A stretch of DNA of 56,761 nt from Kribbella catacumbae DSM 19601 (GCF_000372465.1 NZ_AQUZ01000049.1:8543-65303); one strand, 5' to 3'; numbered from the stretch's first letter, positions 1 through 8,800 are shown. Made by a program: numbers and translations. The notes: generated from the letters alone by a model not told the origin.

Positions 1-81
1 GACAGACGAAGCCAGCCACAACAAGGGGGGTGTGGGTGGCGAAGCCCCCACCCGCGCGGAGCGAAGCGACGCGCAAAATAG

Positions 82-134
82 CGAAGGCGACCCAGGCTCG
101 CGCTGTCCGCGAGCATGGATCGCCGTCGCCTTCG
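82..134 (-). terminator. Terminator hairpin downstream of tRNA-His
   Basis: A 10-bp perfect stem (82-91 with 125-134) encloses a second 7-bp stem (96-102 with 108-114). Read on the minus strand it starts directly at the tRNA-His 3' end and is followed by CTATTTTG, as expected for an intrinsic terminator. Bases 1-81 hold no gene; I see only GC-rich short repeats there. Confidence 0.7.
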
Positions 135-208
135 GGTGAGTAACGGGACTTGAACCCGCGGCCCCCTGGACCACAACCAGGTGCTCTACCAGCTGAGCTA
201 TACCCACC
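135..208 (-). tRNA. tRNA-His (anticodon GTG)
   Basis: The minus strand folds into a full cloverleaf. The 7-bp acceptor stem is GTGGGTA with TACTCAC, the anticodon loop is TTGTGGT with anticodon GTG, and the T loop reads GGTTCAAGTCC. The extra G at position -1 (base 208) faces C73 (base 135), the identity element typical of tRNA-His. No CCA is encoded. Confidence 0.97.
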
Positions 209-258
209 ATGTTCTCACCGCCTGGATCAGCGCGGCTCGGTAATCATAGCGATGAAGG

Positions 259-867
259 TCAGTTACCTGAAATCGGGGCGTTGACCAGGCTGGCGGCGGC
301 CTTCGCGGTGTCGGTGTCGGGGCCTGGCTGGGGTACGAAAACGGTCTGCCGGTAGTACCGCAGCTCGGAGATGCTCTCGGTGATGTCGGCCAGGGCGCGG
401 TGGTTGCCGGTCTTGGCCGGCGTCGCGTAGTACACCCTCGGGTACCAGCGGCGGACGAGTTCCTTGATCGAGCTGACGTCGACGTTGCGGTAGTGCAGGT
501 GCGACTCGACCTTGGGCATGTCGCGGACCAGGAAGGTGCGGTCGGTGCCGACCGAGTTGCCGGCCAGCGCGGCCTTGCGCGGTTCTTTGACGTAGCCGGA
601 GATGAAGTCGAGGACCTGCTGTTCGGCGTCGGCGAGCGCGATGCCGTTGGGCAGTTCGTCGAGCAGCCCGGAGCCGGTGTGCATGTCGCGGACGAAGTCG
701 CCCATCTGCTCCAGGGCTTCCGGGGGTGGCGCGATCACCAGGTCGATCCCGTCTCCGAGCACGTTGAGCTCGTAGTCGGTGACCAGCACCGCGACCTCGA
801 TCAGGGCGTCCTTCGCCAGATCGAGCCCGGTCATCTCACAGTCGATCCACACCAGCCGGTCGTTCAT
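259..867 (-). CDS. orn: Oligoribonuclease (DEDDh 3'-5' exonuclease)
   Basis: This 202-residue protein degrades oligoribonucleotides of 2-5 nt to mononucleotides, the last step of mRNA turnover, and in this family also clears linear cyclic-di-GMP breakdown product. Near the N terminus it has WIDCEMTGLD, giving the first Asp and Glu of the DEDD site; the DEDDh His and last Asp sit in NHRALADI near residue 160. Length and whole-protein pattern match actinobacterial Orn. The ATG at 867 follows a purine-rich stretch. It lies just upstream of tRNA-His on the same strand, 50 nt away, an arrangement often seen in actinobacteria. Nothing looks degraded. Confidence 0.96.
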   Translation of the reverse strand: MNDRLVWIDCEMTGLDLAKDALIEVAVLVTDYELNVLGDGIDLVIAPPPEALEQMGDFVRDMHTGSGLLDELPNGIALADAEQQVLDFISGYVKEPRKAALAGNSVGTDRTFLVRDMPKVESHLHYRNVDVSSIKELVRRWYPRVYYATPAKTGNHRALADITESISELRYYRQTVFVPQPGPDTDTAKAAASLVNAPISGN

Positions 868-915
868 GAGGACCCACCTTACGGCGACCCGCCGACAGCG
901 TCGCGCCCGGCAGCG

Positions 916-1830
916 TCAAGTCCGGGCGTGGCGGTCGGTCTGGCCGATGTGGATGCTCCGCACGGACAGCCCCGCGAGGTCCGTACGCCGGCCGAGGTAG
1001 TGCTCGTTTGCGGGGTCGAGCAGCTGTTGCCAGATGGCCAGATCCGCAGCCGGCAGCGCCAATTCCCCGGGGAGCTCAGACCCATGTCCATGCCCATGAC
1101 CTTGGGTAGCGCCGGGCGTGAGCCGCTCGATCCGATGCTGGAAGCCCGCGACGACGTCGGCTCGGTCCGCATCGGAGAGCGGTACCGGCTTCTCTGTCAG
1201 GACACTCTTGGTAGTCACGTCGACCAGTCCTGCTCGGCTGAGGGCATCGGTCCAGCCGTAGGTCATCGGCACCGATCCCGGAAGCGCATCGCGCATGGCT
1301 GCGAACCAGCGGTCCTGGGCCAGGTCCAGGCGGAGTTCCAGCCCGGGCTCGCCGAGACCGAGATCCCACGGGAGGCAGCGGGACGGCAGGCCACCTTCGG
1401 CGAGGGCCAGGCGACCTCCCGGCGCCAGTAGCGACATCAGCGCATCGATGGCGGCTTGCTGGTCGGCTGCGTGGTGTACGGAGGCCGAAGCCCAGATGAG
1501 GTCCGCCGGAGCGCCGATTGCCGCCCGCAACGGTTCGGGTCCGTCATCCATCGAAACCAGCTCACAGCGCACGGCACCGGCAGTATGGGCCCGCGCTTCC
1601 TCCAGTACGTCGGCGTCGGCGTCGATAGCGACCACGGTGCCCGCAGGCATCGCCGCAGCCAGCGCCTTCGCCATTCCGCCGGCACCGCACCCCACATCGA
1701 CGGCCAGCTTGTCGGTCGGCCGTACCAGGCCCGAGGCAACTATTTCGTTCCAGCTCGCGTCGCCGGTCGCGTTCTGCCGGAGGTGCCCGGCCTGCTCCGC
1801 CCAATTGATCTCGATCATGCGGTCCATCAT
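916..1830 (-). CDS. SAM-dependent class I methyltransferase
   Basis: A 304-residue soluble protein. Residues 40-55 carry the SAM-binding motif I, VDVGCGAGG, followed by VVAIDADADVLEEA with the acidic residue that binds ribose. A post-motif segment (LIWASASVHH, then LLAPGGRLALAEGG) fits Methyltransf_11/25-type enzymes. The substrate cannot be read from sequence. The C-terminal part contains an unusual GHGHGHG run about 60 residues from the end, a possible metal-binding patch or just low complexity. The start at 1830 has GGGCGGGAAATAC before it. It is divergent from the SARP-type regulator at 1972, and the 141 bases between them show no clear operator. Confidence 0.85.
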   Translation of the reverse strand: MMDRMIEINWAEQAGHLRQNATGDASWNEIVASGLVRPTDKLAVDVGCGAGGMAKALAAAMPAGTVVAIDADADVLEEARAHTAGAVRCELVSMDDGPEPLRAAIGAPADLIWASASVHHAADQQAAIDALMSLLAPGGRLALAEGGLPSRCLPWDLGLGEPGLELRLDLAQDRWFAAMRDALPGSVPMTYGWTDALSRAGLVDVTTKSVLTEKPVPLSDADRADVVAGFQHRIERLTPGATQGHGHGHGSELPGELALPAADLAIWQQLLDPANEHYLGRRTDLAGLSVRSIHIGQTDRHART

Positions 1831-1971
1831 GTATTTCCCGCCCTACCCAGGACATCCTTCCTTGCGGAATCGGCAAATCTCCCGCCGAGTTCAGGGCTAA
1901 CACGGTTGCGGTGTCACTACCCACAGTGCTGTCCTGTTCAACAGCCGGGGGGTTGAACGGGAGGTGGGGCT

Positions 1972-4900
1972 ATGCGGGGCACTGGGGACCGGGAGGCCGT
2001 AGAGGGGACTGTCGCGCGGCCGCGGCTGACCAAGCTACTGAGTGAGGGCTCGCGTCGCCGCCTCTTGACGGTGGTAGCCGACGCCGGCTTCGGCAAGTCC
2101 ACACTGCTCGGCTCCTGGGCCGCTGAGCATCCCTGCGCGTGGTACACGGTCCGTGCGGAGGACCGCTCGCTCGCTGCGATGGTCACCGGCCTGGTCGACA
2201 CCCTGCGCTTCCAGGTGCCCGCACTATCGGCAGTACTGACCGCTGAACTCCAGGGACCGCGTGGCCCCGACGCTGACGCGGAGCAGGGGACCAGAGCACT
2301 CGCGTACGCCACCCTGCTGGCCGACGCGCTCGAACAGAACCTCACTGGCGACGTGGTGCTCGTGCTGGACGACCTCCACGAGCTCAACCCCGGTGACCCG
2401 GCGACCCGACTGATCGAGGGCCTGGTGCGGGTAGCACCGCCCTCCCTGCATCTCGTAGTGGCGTCCCGCACGGCGATGCCCTTCGGTATCGACCGGCTGC
2501 GCGGTCGCGGCCAGGTGCTAGAGATCGACGCGACGGCGCTGGCCTTTACCGTGCAGGAGACGCTCGCCGTGCTGGACGTAGTACTGGGTGAAGGGGCTGA
2601 AGGGCTTGCTGAGCCGTTGCAGGCCGCAGTACAGGGGTGGCCGGCTGCGGTGCGGCTCGCTGTTGAGGCACTGCGGACAGTGCCGGCCCCGGAGCGGCAG
2701 GGACGGTTGCGGCGGGCTCTGCGGTCGGACGGCCCGCTGTACGACTACCTGGCCGAGGAGGTCTTCGCAGCAGAGCCTCAGTCCGTACGCCGGTTGGTCG
2801 CTGCGGTGGCCGTATTGCCGAAGTTCAGTGCGGAGCTCTGTCAGGCGGTAGGGCTCACCGAGAGTGCGGAGACCCTGCATCAGCTCCGTACTAGAGGCCT
2901 GCTCGTCTCGGCCGGTGACGTGGATGGCTATGAGCTCAATCCGCTCGTCCGGGACTTCGCCATCGACCGGCTGTCCGCGAACGAGCTCGGGATGGACGAG
3001 CTGACTCTGCAAGCCGGGCAGTGGTTCGAGTCCGTCGGCGAGCAGCGGGACGCTTTGGCCTGCTACCAAGCCGTAGACCCGGCCCATGTGGCCCGAATGC
3101 TCACCGAGCGAGGGCAGGGCATGGTGAATGGCGGCCTGGCCGAATCGGTCGTTGTGGCCATCAGCGCCCTGCCGCAGGAGCTGCGGGATGCCGCGATGGA
3201 CCAGCTGGAGGGTGAAGCACGGCAGGTGCTCGGGGACTGGCAGGGCGCGGAGGACTGCTTCGACCGGATCATCGAGCCGGAGGGCGAGATCCCGGTCGCC
3301 ATTGCTTGGCGGCTGGGCCTGATCCATCACCTGCGCGGCCGAACGGACGTAGCGGTCGCCATGTATCGGCGAGGGCGGATCGACGGGCAGCAGCCCGCTG
3401 ACGAAGCACTGCTGCAGGCCTGGTGGGCAGGAGCGCACTGGCTGCGTGGCGAGTTCGACGAGTGCCGTGAACTGATCGCGGGTGCAGAGGTGTCCGCCAA
3501 GGTGTCCGGCGACGATCGGGCGCTGGCAATCGTGCACACGGTGCTGGCGATGCTTGCTGCGGTCGACAGTGATCCACGCGGCAACGCGTCCCACTACGTG
3601 CGGGCGCTGGAGCACGCGGGGCGCGCTGGTGACCTGCTGCAGTCGATTCGCATCAGGGTGAACCGTGCTTCGCACCACATCGGCGAGGGTGACTACACGC
3701 TTGGCCTGGAGGAGCTGGAGGTCGCATTGGAGTTGGCCGACCGCGCCGGCTTCGCAGTGTTCCGAGCACTGGCCTTGAACAACCGAGGCGAGGCGCTACT
3801 GCGACTTGGCCGGCTGGACGAGGCAATCGGCGAGCTAGAGGCGTCGCGGGCGCTCTACCAGAAGCTGGAGTCGAAACGGGTCGCGCAGCCGCTCGCAGTA
3901 CTGGGGGAGGTCTACCGCGAGCGAGGGGACCGGGCGATGGCCAGGGCGTGCTACGAGGAAGCCATAGCCATGGCAGACGACACCAAGGACATGCAGTCGC
4001 TTGTACCGTCGCTGGCCGGCCTTGCCAGAGTCCTGGCGGTAGAGGAGCCCGAGCGGGCTGCGGAGCTTGCAGAGATCGCGAGGCAGGCAGTGGCCTACGG
4101 GCCGGTCCTTGGACAGTCGGGTGCGCTTGTAGGGCTTGGCTGGGTGACACTGCACGCGGGCAACAAGGCAGATGCTGCCGCTGCTGCAGAGGAATCGGCC
4201 GCGCTCTGCCGTCGACGCCGCGACCGAGCAGGGTTGGCCGATGCACTCGAGCTATACGCGGCAGCTGACGGCGGCGAGGTGCTGCACGAAGTACTGAACA
4301 TCCGGCGCGAGTTGGGCGATCCGCTGGGAGAGGCACGAGCCGAGTTGATGCTGGCCCGGCGTACGCCGGGTCCTGAAGGGCGGGAGTTGGCGTTGCGGGC
4401 TCACCAGCAGTTCCTGGCAGCCGGAGCCACCCGGTACGCCGCAGCGGCACTGGCGGCCAGTCAGCAGACGGGACCGGCTCCGGTGCGCATCGAGTGCCTC
4501 GGCGGCTTCCGCGTACTACGGGACGGCAAGGCGATCCAGCTGGGGGAGTGGCCGTCCAAGAAGGCCCGTGACCTCCTGAAGATCCTGGTAGCCCGCCGGT
4601 GCCGACCGGTCGCGCGGGTGCAGCTCCTGGATCTCCTCTGGCCGGACCAGGGCGAATCAGTCGCATCACCCAGACTGTCGGTCGCGCTGTCGACAGTGCG
4701 CTCTGTGCTCGACCCCGAGAAGCGCTACCCGGCCGACTGCTTCGTCGGAGCCGACCGCGCCACCATCTGGCTGGACGGCGACCAGACTTCGGTAGACGTC
4801 GAGGGCTTCCTCCACGACGCACGTAGCGGCCTGGACGGCAACAGCTTGCCCGTACTGCGCGCAGCGGAGGCGGCGTACAGCGGGGACTTCCTGGAGGAGG

Positions 4901-5196
4901 ATGTGTACGCCGACTGGGCCGCGGGGATGCGTGAGGAGGCCAGAGCGCTCTACGTCCGAGTGGCGCGGGTGCTTGCCGAGCGCGGCAAGGCAGACCCCGA
5001 CGCGGCTGCCGGGTATCTGCTGCGGATCCTCCAGCGCGACCAGTACGACGAACGCGCGCATCTGGGCCTGGTGACCGCCTTCCAGGGGAGTGGAGCCCAC
5101 GGAGAGGCCAGGCGCGCCTACCGGACCTACATCCAGCGGATGGCCGAGCTGGAGGTCGAACCGGCGCCGTACCCGGCCCTGCCGGCCCGGGTTTAA
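1972..5196 (+). CDS. MalT-like ATPase/TPR/BTAD transcriptional regulator (SARP-type C terminus)
   Basis: A 1074-residue multidomain regulator. Residues 15-300 form a STAND ATPase like MalT and large LuxR proteins, with P-loop AGFGKST at 38-44 and Walker B VVLVLDDLHEL. Residues about 340-830 are helical TPR-like repeats. Unlike LuxR-type MalT, the output is at residues 839-920, an OmpR-type winged helix (LGGFRVLRDG... WPSKKARDLLKILV), followed by a BTAD domain to the end (EEDVYADWAAG, YDERAHLGLV, GEARRAYRTYIQRM). This architecture matches SARP-type activators that sense a ligand or nucleotide state. The ATG at 1972 follows GGGAGGTGGGGCT. The target is unknown; the neighbouring methyltransferase or M23-like gene are candidates by position only. 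Confidence 0.88.
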   Translation: MRGTGDREAVEGTVARPRLTKLLSEGSRRRLLTVVADAGFGKSTLLGSWAAEHPCAWYTVRAEDRSLAAMVTGLVDTLRFQVPALSAVLTAELQGPRGPDADAEQGTRALAYATLLADALEQNLTGDVVLVLDDLHELNPGDPATRLIEGLVRVAPPSLHLVVASRTAMPFGIDRLRGRGQVLEIDATALAFTVQETLAVLDVVLGEGAEGLAEPLQAAVQGWPAAVRLAVEALRTVPAPERQGRLRRALRSDGPLYDYLAEEVFAAEPQSVRRLVAAVAVLPKFSAELCQAVGLTESAETLHQLRTRGLLVSAGDVDGYELNPLVRDFAIDRLSANELGMDELTLQAGQWFESVGEQRDALACYQAVDPAHVARMLTERGQGMVNGGLAESVVVAISALPQELRDAAMDQLEGEARQVLGDWQGAEDCFDRIIEPEGEIPVAIAWRLGLIHHLRGRTDVAVAMYRRGRIDGQQPADEALLQAWWAGAHWLRGEFDECRELIAGAEVSAKVSGDDRALAIVHTVLAMLAAVDSDPRGNASHYVRALEHAGRAGDLLQSIRIRVNRASHHIGEGDYTLGLEELEVALELADRAGFAVFRALALNNRGEALLRLGRLDEAIGELEASRALYQKLESKRVAQPLAVLGEVYRERGDRAMARACYEEAIAMADDTKDMQSLVPSLAGLARVLAVEEPERAAELAEIARQAVAYGPVLGQSGALVGLGWVTLHAGNKADAAAAAEESAALCRRRRDRAGLADALELYAAADGGEVLHEVLNIRRELGDPLGEARAELMLARRTPGPEGRELALRAHQQFLAAGATRYAAAALAASQQTGPAPVRIECLGGFRVLRDGKAIQLGEWPSKKARDLLKILVARRCRPVARVQLLDLLWPDQGESVASPRLSVALSTVRSVLDPEKRYPADCFVGADRATIWLDGDQTSVDVEGFLHDARSGLDGNSLPVLRAAEAAYSGDFLEEDVYADWAAGMREEARALYVRVARVLAERGKADPDAAAGYLLRILQRDQYDERAHLGLVTAFQGSGAHGEARRAYRTYIQRMAELEVEPAPYPALPARV

Positions 5197-5229
5197 GACT
5201 GTCTGAAGGTTTGTCCGCACGCTCAAGCC

Positions 5230-5598
5230 ATGGCAGCTCCGGTACACAACGTGGACGTGACCTGCGAGTTCGGGGTCGCAGGCGACGCACAGCACGGTCT
5301 CCACACGGGCCGTGACTACCGCGCCGCCGCCGGTACGCCGATCCGGGCCACTCTGGCCGGCGTCGTCGTCCGGGTGTCGGACGGGCAGGTGGTGGTCGAG
5401 TCCAACGCGATCTGGCACTTCTACGGTCACCTGACCGAGCTGGAGGTGAGTCAGGGCGACACGGTCGAGACAGGGGATCGCCTTGGCATGGCGACTGGGC
5501 CCCACCTGCACTACGAGGAGCGCGTCACGCCGTACGGGGCAGGAGACCACCGCAACCCACGGTTCGACCTGCATCCGAACACCCGGCTGCACCCGTGA
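5230..5598 (+). CDS. Small M23-family (LytM-like) peptidase domain protein
   Basis: A 122-residue protein that is almost only an M23 domain. The zinc-site residues are present: H25 and D29 in HTGRD, H67 in YGHL, and H92/H94 in GPHLHYE. The family cleaves peptidoglycan cross-links, but here there is no signal peptide, membrane helix or cell-wall-binding domain, so export is unexplained. It starts 33 nt after the SARP-type regulator and may be co-transcribed. No clear ribosome binding site precedes 5230. It could act inside the cell on another substrate, be exported by a non-classical route, or be a relic of a larger hydrolase. Confidence 0.8.
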   Translation: MAAPVHNVDVTCEFGVAGDAQHGLHTGRDYRAAAGTPIRATLAGVVVRVSDGQVVVESNAIWHFYGHLTELEVSQGDTVETGDRLGMATGPHLHYEERVTPYGAGDHRNPRFDLHPNTRLHP

Positions 5599-5668
5599 AG
5601 GGGGAGGTGGCGTCGGGCGGGCCGGCCGTGGAGGGAGCGGCCGAGCCGCTCGCCGCTACCGTGCATAG

Positions 5669-6154
5669 ATGATCGCGACCAGGTTCGGCACCGAGCGGCT
5701 CGCTCTGCTGCCGCTGCGCGTCGAGTACGCCGAAACGATGGCGAAGGTGCTCTCGGACCCCAAGCTCTACACGTTCACCGGTGGCGAGCCGCCGACGGCT
5801 GAGGAGCTCTCGGAGCGCTACCGGCGACAGGTAGCCGGCCCTGGGCGCCCGGGGGAGTCGTGGCTCAACTGGGTGATCAGCACGCTGCAGGACGACGAGC
5901 TGGTCGGCTACGTGCAGGCCACTGTCATCGGTGACGAGGCGGAGATCGCCTGGGTGCTGGGGACAGCCTGGCAGGGTCGCGGCTATGCGAGGGAGGCAGC
6001 GGTCGCTCTGGTCGCCTGGCTAGAGGCTCATGGTGCGCAGCGGATCGTTGCGCACGTCCACCCCGACCACACTGCCTCTGCCACGGTCGCGGCTGCCGCC
6101 GGACTTCGCCGTACGGACCTGGTGGAGGACGGCGAGTATCTCTGGGTCCGGTAG
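5669..6154 (+). CDS. GNAT-family N-acetyltransferase (RimJ/RimL-like)
   Basis: A 161-residue acetyltransferase. It opens with TERLALLPL, the usual first strand of RimJ/RimL-type GNATs. The acetyl-CoA-binding part is VLGTAWQGRGYAREAAVALV at about residues 96-115, giving the Q/R-x-x-G-x-A-like pyrophosphate loop. HVHPDHTASATVAAAAGLRR follows, the typical region in which an Asn or His aligns the substrate. The acceptor is not deducible (protein N terminus, amino acid or antibiotic). The ATG at 5669 has a weak ribosome binding site. A strong terminator follows 8 nt after the stop. Confidence 0.87.
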   Translation: MIATRFGTERLALLPLRVEYAETMAKVLSDPKLYTFTGGEPPTAEELSERYRRQVAGPGRPGESWLNWVISTLQDDELVGYVQATVIGDEAEIAWVLGTAWQGRGYAREAAVALVAWLEAHGAQRIVAHVHPDHTASATVAAAAGLRRTDLVEDGEYLWVR

Positions 6155-6162
6155 ACGCAGAA

Positions 6163-6189
6163 CAGGCCCGGCCGAAACGGCCGGGCCTG
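6163..6189. terminator. Bidirectional terminator between GNAT gene and csp
   Basis: A perfect 12-bp stem (6163-6174 with 6178-6189) with a three-base AAA loop lies between the convergent acetyltransferase and cold-shock genes. The stem is very GC-rich but has only a weak T tract on either side, so it may act without a classic U run. Confidence 0.75.
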
Positions 6190-6202
6190 CTCAAGCGGTG
6201 GT

Positions 6203-6406
6203 TCAGACCGGGCGGACGTTCTCCGCCTGCGGGCCCTTCGGGCCCTGGGTCAGGTCGAACTCGACCTTCTGGTTCTCATCGAGCGAACGGTAGCCGTCCG
6301 CCGCGATCGCCGAGTAGTGCACGAAGACGTCGGCGCCGCCGCCGTCCTGAGAAATGAAGCCGAAGCCCTTTTCGCCGTTGAACCACTTCACTGTTCCGCT
6401 AGCCAT
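6203..6406 (-). CDS. Cold-shock protein (CspA family)
   Basis: A 67-residue single cold-shock domain that binds single-stranded RNA or DNA and melts mRNA structure. Both nucleic-acid motifs are intact: KGFGFI (RNP1) and VFVHYSAI (RNP2). The N terminus MASGTVKWFNGEKGFG is typical of actinobacterial CspA/ScoF proteins. I chose the ATG at 6406 because AAGGAG sits eight bases upstream and the family starts here; a longer in-frame extension to 6550 would run through a terminator. About 100 nt of 5' leader separates the start from that terminator, in keeping with the long leaders of csp genes. Confidence 0.95.
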   Translation of the reverse strand: MASGTVKWFNGEKGFGFISQDGGGADVFVHYSAIAADGYRSLDENQKVEFDLTQGPKGPQAENVRPV

Positions 6407-6507
6407 GATCTGCTCCTTGTGTGGGGCGGGTAACAGGTCCCGGCGGTCGCCGGTCCCCTGGTTGCTGAACGAGCCCTCCCACACCGGACCTTGGCCCAGA
6501 AATGAGA

Positions 6508-6541
6508 AAACGCCCTGCGGATCACAAATCCGCGGGCGTTT
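6508..6541 (-). terminator. Rho-independent terminator after the MFS gene
   Basis: AAACGCCC-t-GCGGAT pairs with ATCCGC-GGGCGTTT around a five-base loop. Read on the minus strand the stem is followed by TCTCATTT, ending transcription from the MFS gene. It also marks the upstream limit of the csp promoter region (6407-6507). Confidence 0.75.
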
Positions 6542-6629
6542 CAAAAACAAACCGGGAACTGCAAAACTGCAACCGTCAGAAACGGTAGCACACCGTGGCG
6601 GCCCGCACCCGGTACGGCGGCCGGAAAAA

Positions 6630-8027
6630 TCACCACGAGCCGCGGTGGTCCGGAACCAGCAGGGTCAGCGGGATGATCAGCAGCAGGACGGCGGCGAAGA
6701 CCAGGAAGCTGTGCGCCTGAGCCAGCCCGCCGTTGCCGGCGTGGGCCAGAACGGTGGTGGTGACCGAGACAGCGACGATGCCGCCGGATTGCCGGAACAT
6801 ACCCCGCAGGCCCGCGATCGCCGAGATCTGATCCGGCGCGAGTTGCAGGCCGGCGTTGTTGGAAGCGGGGATGGACAGGCCCATGCCGACGCCGGTGATC
6901 CCCGCGGCGAGGGCCAGCCATCCGTACGGCGTAAGGCCATGCGGGGCCAGGGCCATCACCGTCATCCCACCGGCGACGAGCAGGAAGCCGCCGATCATCG
7001 GCGCCCCGTACCCGGTCCGGCGCAGCGCGAAGACGGCCAGGCCGGCGACGCAGACCATCCCGACAGCCCTTGCCGTGAGCAACGTTCCGGCCTGGAGCGG
7101 CGCGATGCCGTAGCGCGATTCGGCGTACAGGGGGACCAGGGCGCCGAAGCCCAGGACGGCGGCGCCGAAGAGGAAGTTGATCGCGTTCATCGCGCCGAAG
7201 CCGTGGCCGCGGAGCAGGTTGACAGGGATGAAGGGGGTGCTGTGGCGGTTCGCGTGCCGGATGAACAGAACGCCGAGCGTGACCGCAATCACCTCCGCGG
7301 CGATGAAGATCGGGTCCGTGAGCCCGCTGCTGCCGAGGGTGCTGATCCCGTACATGCCGAAGAGGATCGTGAGCGCAAGCAGCACCGCCCCCGTGCCGTC
7401 GACGCGCGCCACGGTCTTCGGCTGGCCGCCCGGGATGAAACGCAGGCCGAGCAAGATCAGCAGCAGGCCGATCGGCACGTTGACGATGAAGATCTCCCGC
7501 CAGGACCAGTAGGTGACGATCACGCCGCCGATGATCGGGCCGAGGATGCCGCCGAGCGGGAAGATCGAGGTGAACATCCCGATCGCACGGTCCCGGTCGC
7601 GGCCGAACTGCTCGGACACGATGCCGGTCGCGGTCGGCATGAAGGCGCCGCCACCGATCGCCTGGAAGGCGCGGAACAGCACCAGCAGATAGATGTTGTC
7701 GGCCAGGCTGCAGCACAGGGAGGCGACGGTGAACAGCACGGCGGCGCCGAGGAAGACGCGCTTGCGGCCGAACTGGTCGCCGAGCCGGCCGGCCAGCGGC
7801 ATCACGATCAGTTGGCCGAGGCCGTAGATGGTGATCGTCCAGCCGCTCCACGTGAGCGGCGCGTCCAGGTCGCCGCGGATGGCATTCAGCGCGGTCGCCA
7901 CTATCGTCTGATCGATCGAGGCCATCAGCAGGGCGATCGAGACGATGCCGAAGACGATCCGCCGGTGGGCCAGCGGCTCATCCGCGGCCGGGTCGGCGGA
8001 TCGCTGCGCTGAACTCGACGGTTCCAT
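6630..8027 (-). CDS. MFS multidrug efflux transporter, DHA2 (14-TMS, EmrB/QacA) type
   Basis: A 465-residue inner-membrane proton-coupled exporter. After a soluble N-terminal tail, TM1 carries SIDQTIVATALNAI, the Asp-containing motif of DHA2 pumps. Motif A is GRLGDQFGRKRV after TM2, and motif C-like PLGGILGPIIGG lies in TM5. Many hydrophobic helices run to the C terminus and fit 14 TMS. The gene is divergent from a MarR regulator with 47 nt between the two starts, and a small palindrome lies in that gap. This is the classic layout of a drug pump repressed by its MarR neighbour. The exported compounds are unknown. Confidence 0.9.
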   Translation of the reverse strand: MEPSSSAQRSADPAADEPLAHRRIVFGIVSIALLMASIDQTIVATALNAIRGDLDAPLTWSGWTITIYGLGQLIVMPLAGRLGDQFGRKRVFLGAAVLFTVASLCCSLADNIYLLVLFRAFQAIGGGAFMPTATGIVSEQFGRDRDRAIGMFTSIFPLGGILGPIIGGVIVTYWSWREIFIVNVPIGLLLILLGLRFIPGGQPKTVARVDGTGAVLLALTILFGMYGISTLGSSGLTDPIFIAAEVIAVTLGVLFIRHANRHSTPFIPVNLLRGHGFGAMNAINFLFGAAVLGFGALVPLYAESRYGIAPLQAGTLLTARAVGMVCVAGLAVFALRRTGYGAPMIGGFLLVAGGMTVMALAPHGLTPYGWLALAAGITGVGMGLSIPASNNAGLQLAPDQISAIAGLRGMFRQSGGIVAVSVTTTVLAHAGNGGLAQAHSFLVFAAVLLLIIPLTLLVPDHRGSW

Positions 8028-8047
8028 CGATGTACAGGCTACATTGC

Positions 8048-8061
8048 TTGCCAGCAGGCAA
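8048..8061. promoter_or_regulatory. Candidate MarR operator
   Basis: TTGCC-AGCA-GGCAA is a perfect 5-4-5 inverted repeat in the gap between the divergent MFS and MarR starts. A second overlapping palindrome, ATTGC...GCAAT (8043-8062), is centred nearby. Position and symmetry suit an autoregulated MarR repressor; the identity is inferred. Confidence 0.55.
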
Positions 8062-8074
8062 TAAAGGGGTTGAG

Positions 8075-8512
8075 ATGACCGACATCGAGACGTTGAGCAA
8101 GCTCCGCGGCGTGATCTCCAAGCTCGCGCGCGAGCTCAATGCCACGGCCACCGGCGAGGGGCTGACGCCGACCCAGGCGTCTGTCCTGGGCCTGATCGCG
8201 GTCCGCGGCCCGCTCGGCCTGACCGAGCTGGCCCGGCTGGAAGGGCTGAACCCGACCATGCTCTCCCGGGTGGTCGGCAAGCTGACCGAACTCGGCCTGA
8301 TCCAGCGCGACGCGAACCCGGACGACCTGCGAGCCATCCGGGTAGAAGCCACCGACGCCGGCCGTCACTTGCACGACCGCGTCAAACTCCTCCGCACCAC
8401 CGCCATCGGCACCTGCCTCGATCAGATCCCGGCCGAGTCAGCTCAAACGATCATCACTGCACTCCCAGCACTAGAAGAGCTCGCCCAGGCAATGCGCTCG
8501 ACCCATTCCTGA
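8075..8512 (+). CDS. MarR-family transcriptional regulator
   Basis: A 145-residue winged-helix dimer. The helix-turn-helix is LTELARLEGLNPTMLSRVVGKLTELGLIQR at about residues 50-80, followed by the beta wing with DPDDLRAIRVEAT. An upstream in-frame start at 8030 would add 15 residues, but the ATG at 8075 follows AAAGGGGTTGAG and gives the usual family N terminus. It likely represses the divergent DHA2 pump and itself; the inducing ligand is unknown. Confidence 0.9.
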   Translation: MTDIETLSKLRGVISKLARELNATATGEGLTPTQASVLGLIAVRGPLGLTELARLEGLNPTMLSRVVGKLTELGLIQRDANPDDLRAIRVEATDAGRHLHDRVKLLRTTAIGTCLDQIPAESAQTIITALPALEELAQAMRSTHS

Positions 8513-8615
8513 GGCGTGTGTGCGTAGTCGTTGGGGGTGATCCTCGATCACCCCTAGCCGCGCCTCCCGGGCCCGACGAGTCCGGCACCAGCCACACCGC
8601 AACTGTGCGCCGAGT

Positions 8616-8715
8616 GTCCCGACCGACAGGACATAGTCTTTCGTCGCGCGACCGGCCCGCCTCAGTCGACAGTCCGCGAGCCCACAAATCGGCACTATGT
8701 CCTGTCGGTCGGGAC
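8616..8715. repeat. Palindromic element PE-1, 22-bp perfect inverted arms
   Basis: Arms 8616-8637 and 8694-8715 are exact reverse complements (GTCCCGACCGACAGGACATA then GT). They enclose 56 bases of unique sequence. The same 22-bp arms recur at 12696-12783 and 13452-13539 with different loops. There is no ORF with family features inside and no T tract. The rest of the 353-base gap 8513-8865 holds the promoter of the next operon. Confidence 0.9.
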
Positions 8716-8800
8716 GGACGCGCCTTCGGCGAGCGCTTTCCCGAAAACTCTTGTTAGGCAAGGGCTATCAAGTCATCGGAAATGTGAGCTTGGTCATGTC

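Noticed and set aside
400..1431. 343-residue plus-strand ORF across orn and the methyltransferase
   Set aside because: It runs through two genes on the opposite strand and has no family pattern.
3653..5290. 545-residue minus-strand ORF under the SARP-type gene
   Set aside because: Pro/Arg-rich shadow frame in high-GC DNA; the sense frame has full domains.
6354..8012. 552-residue plus-strand ORF opposite the MFS pump
   Set aside because: Antisense of a clear transporter; composition is Gln/Asp/Arg-rich without any domain pattern.
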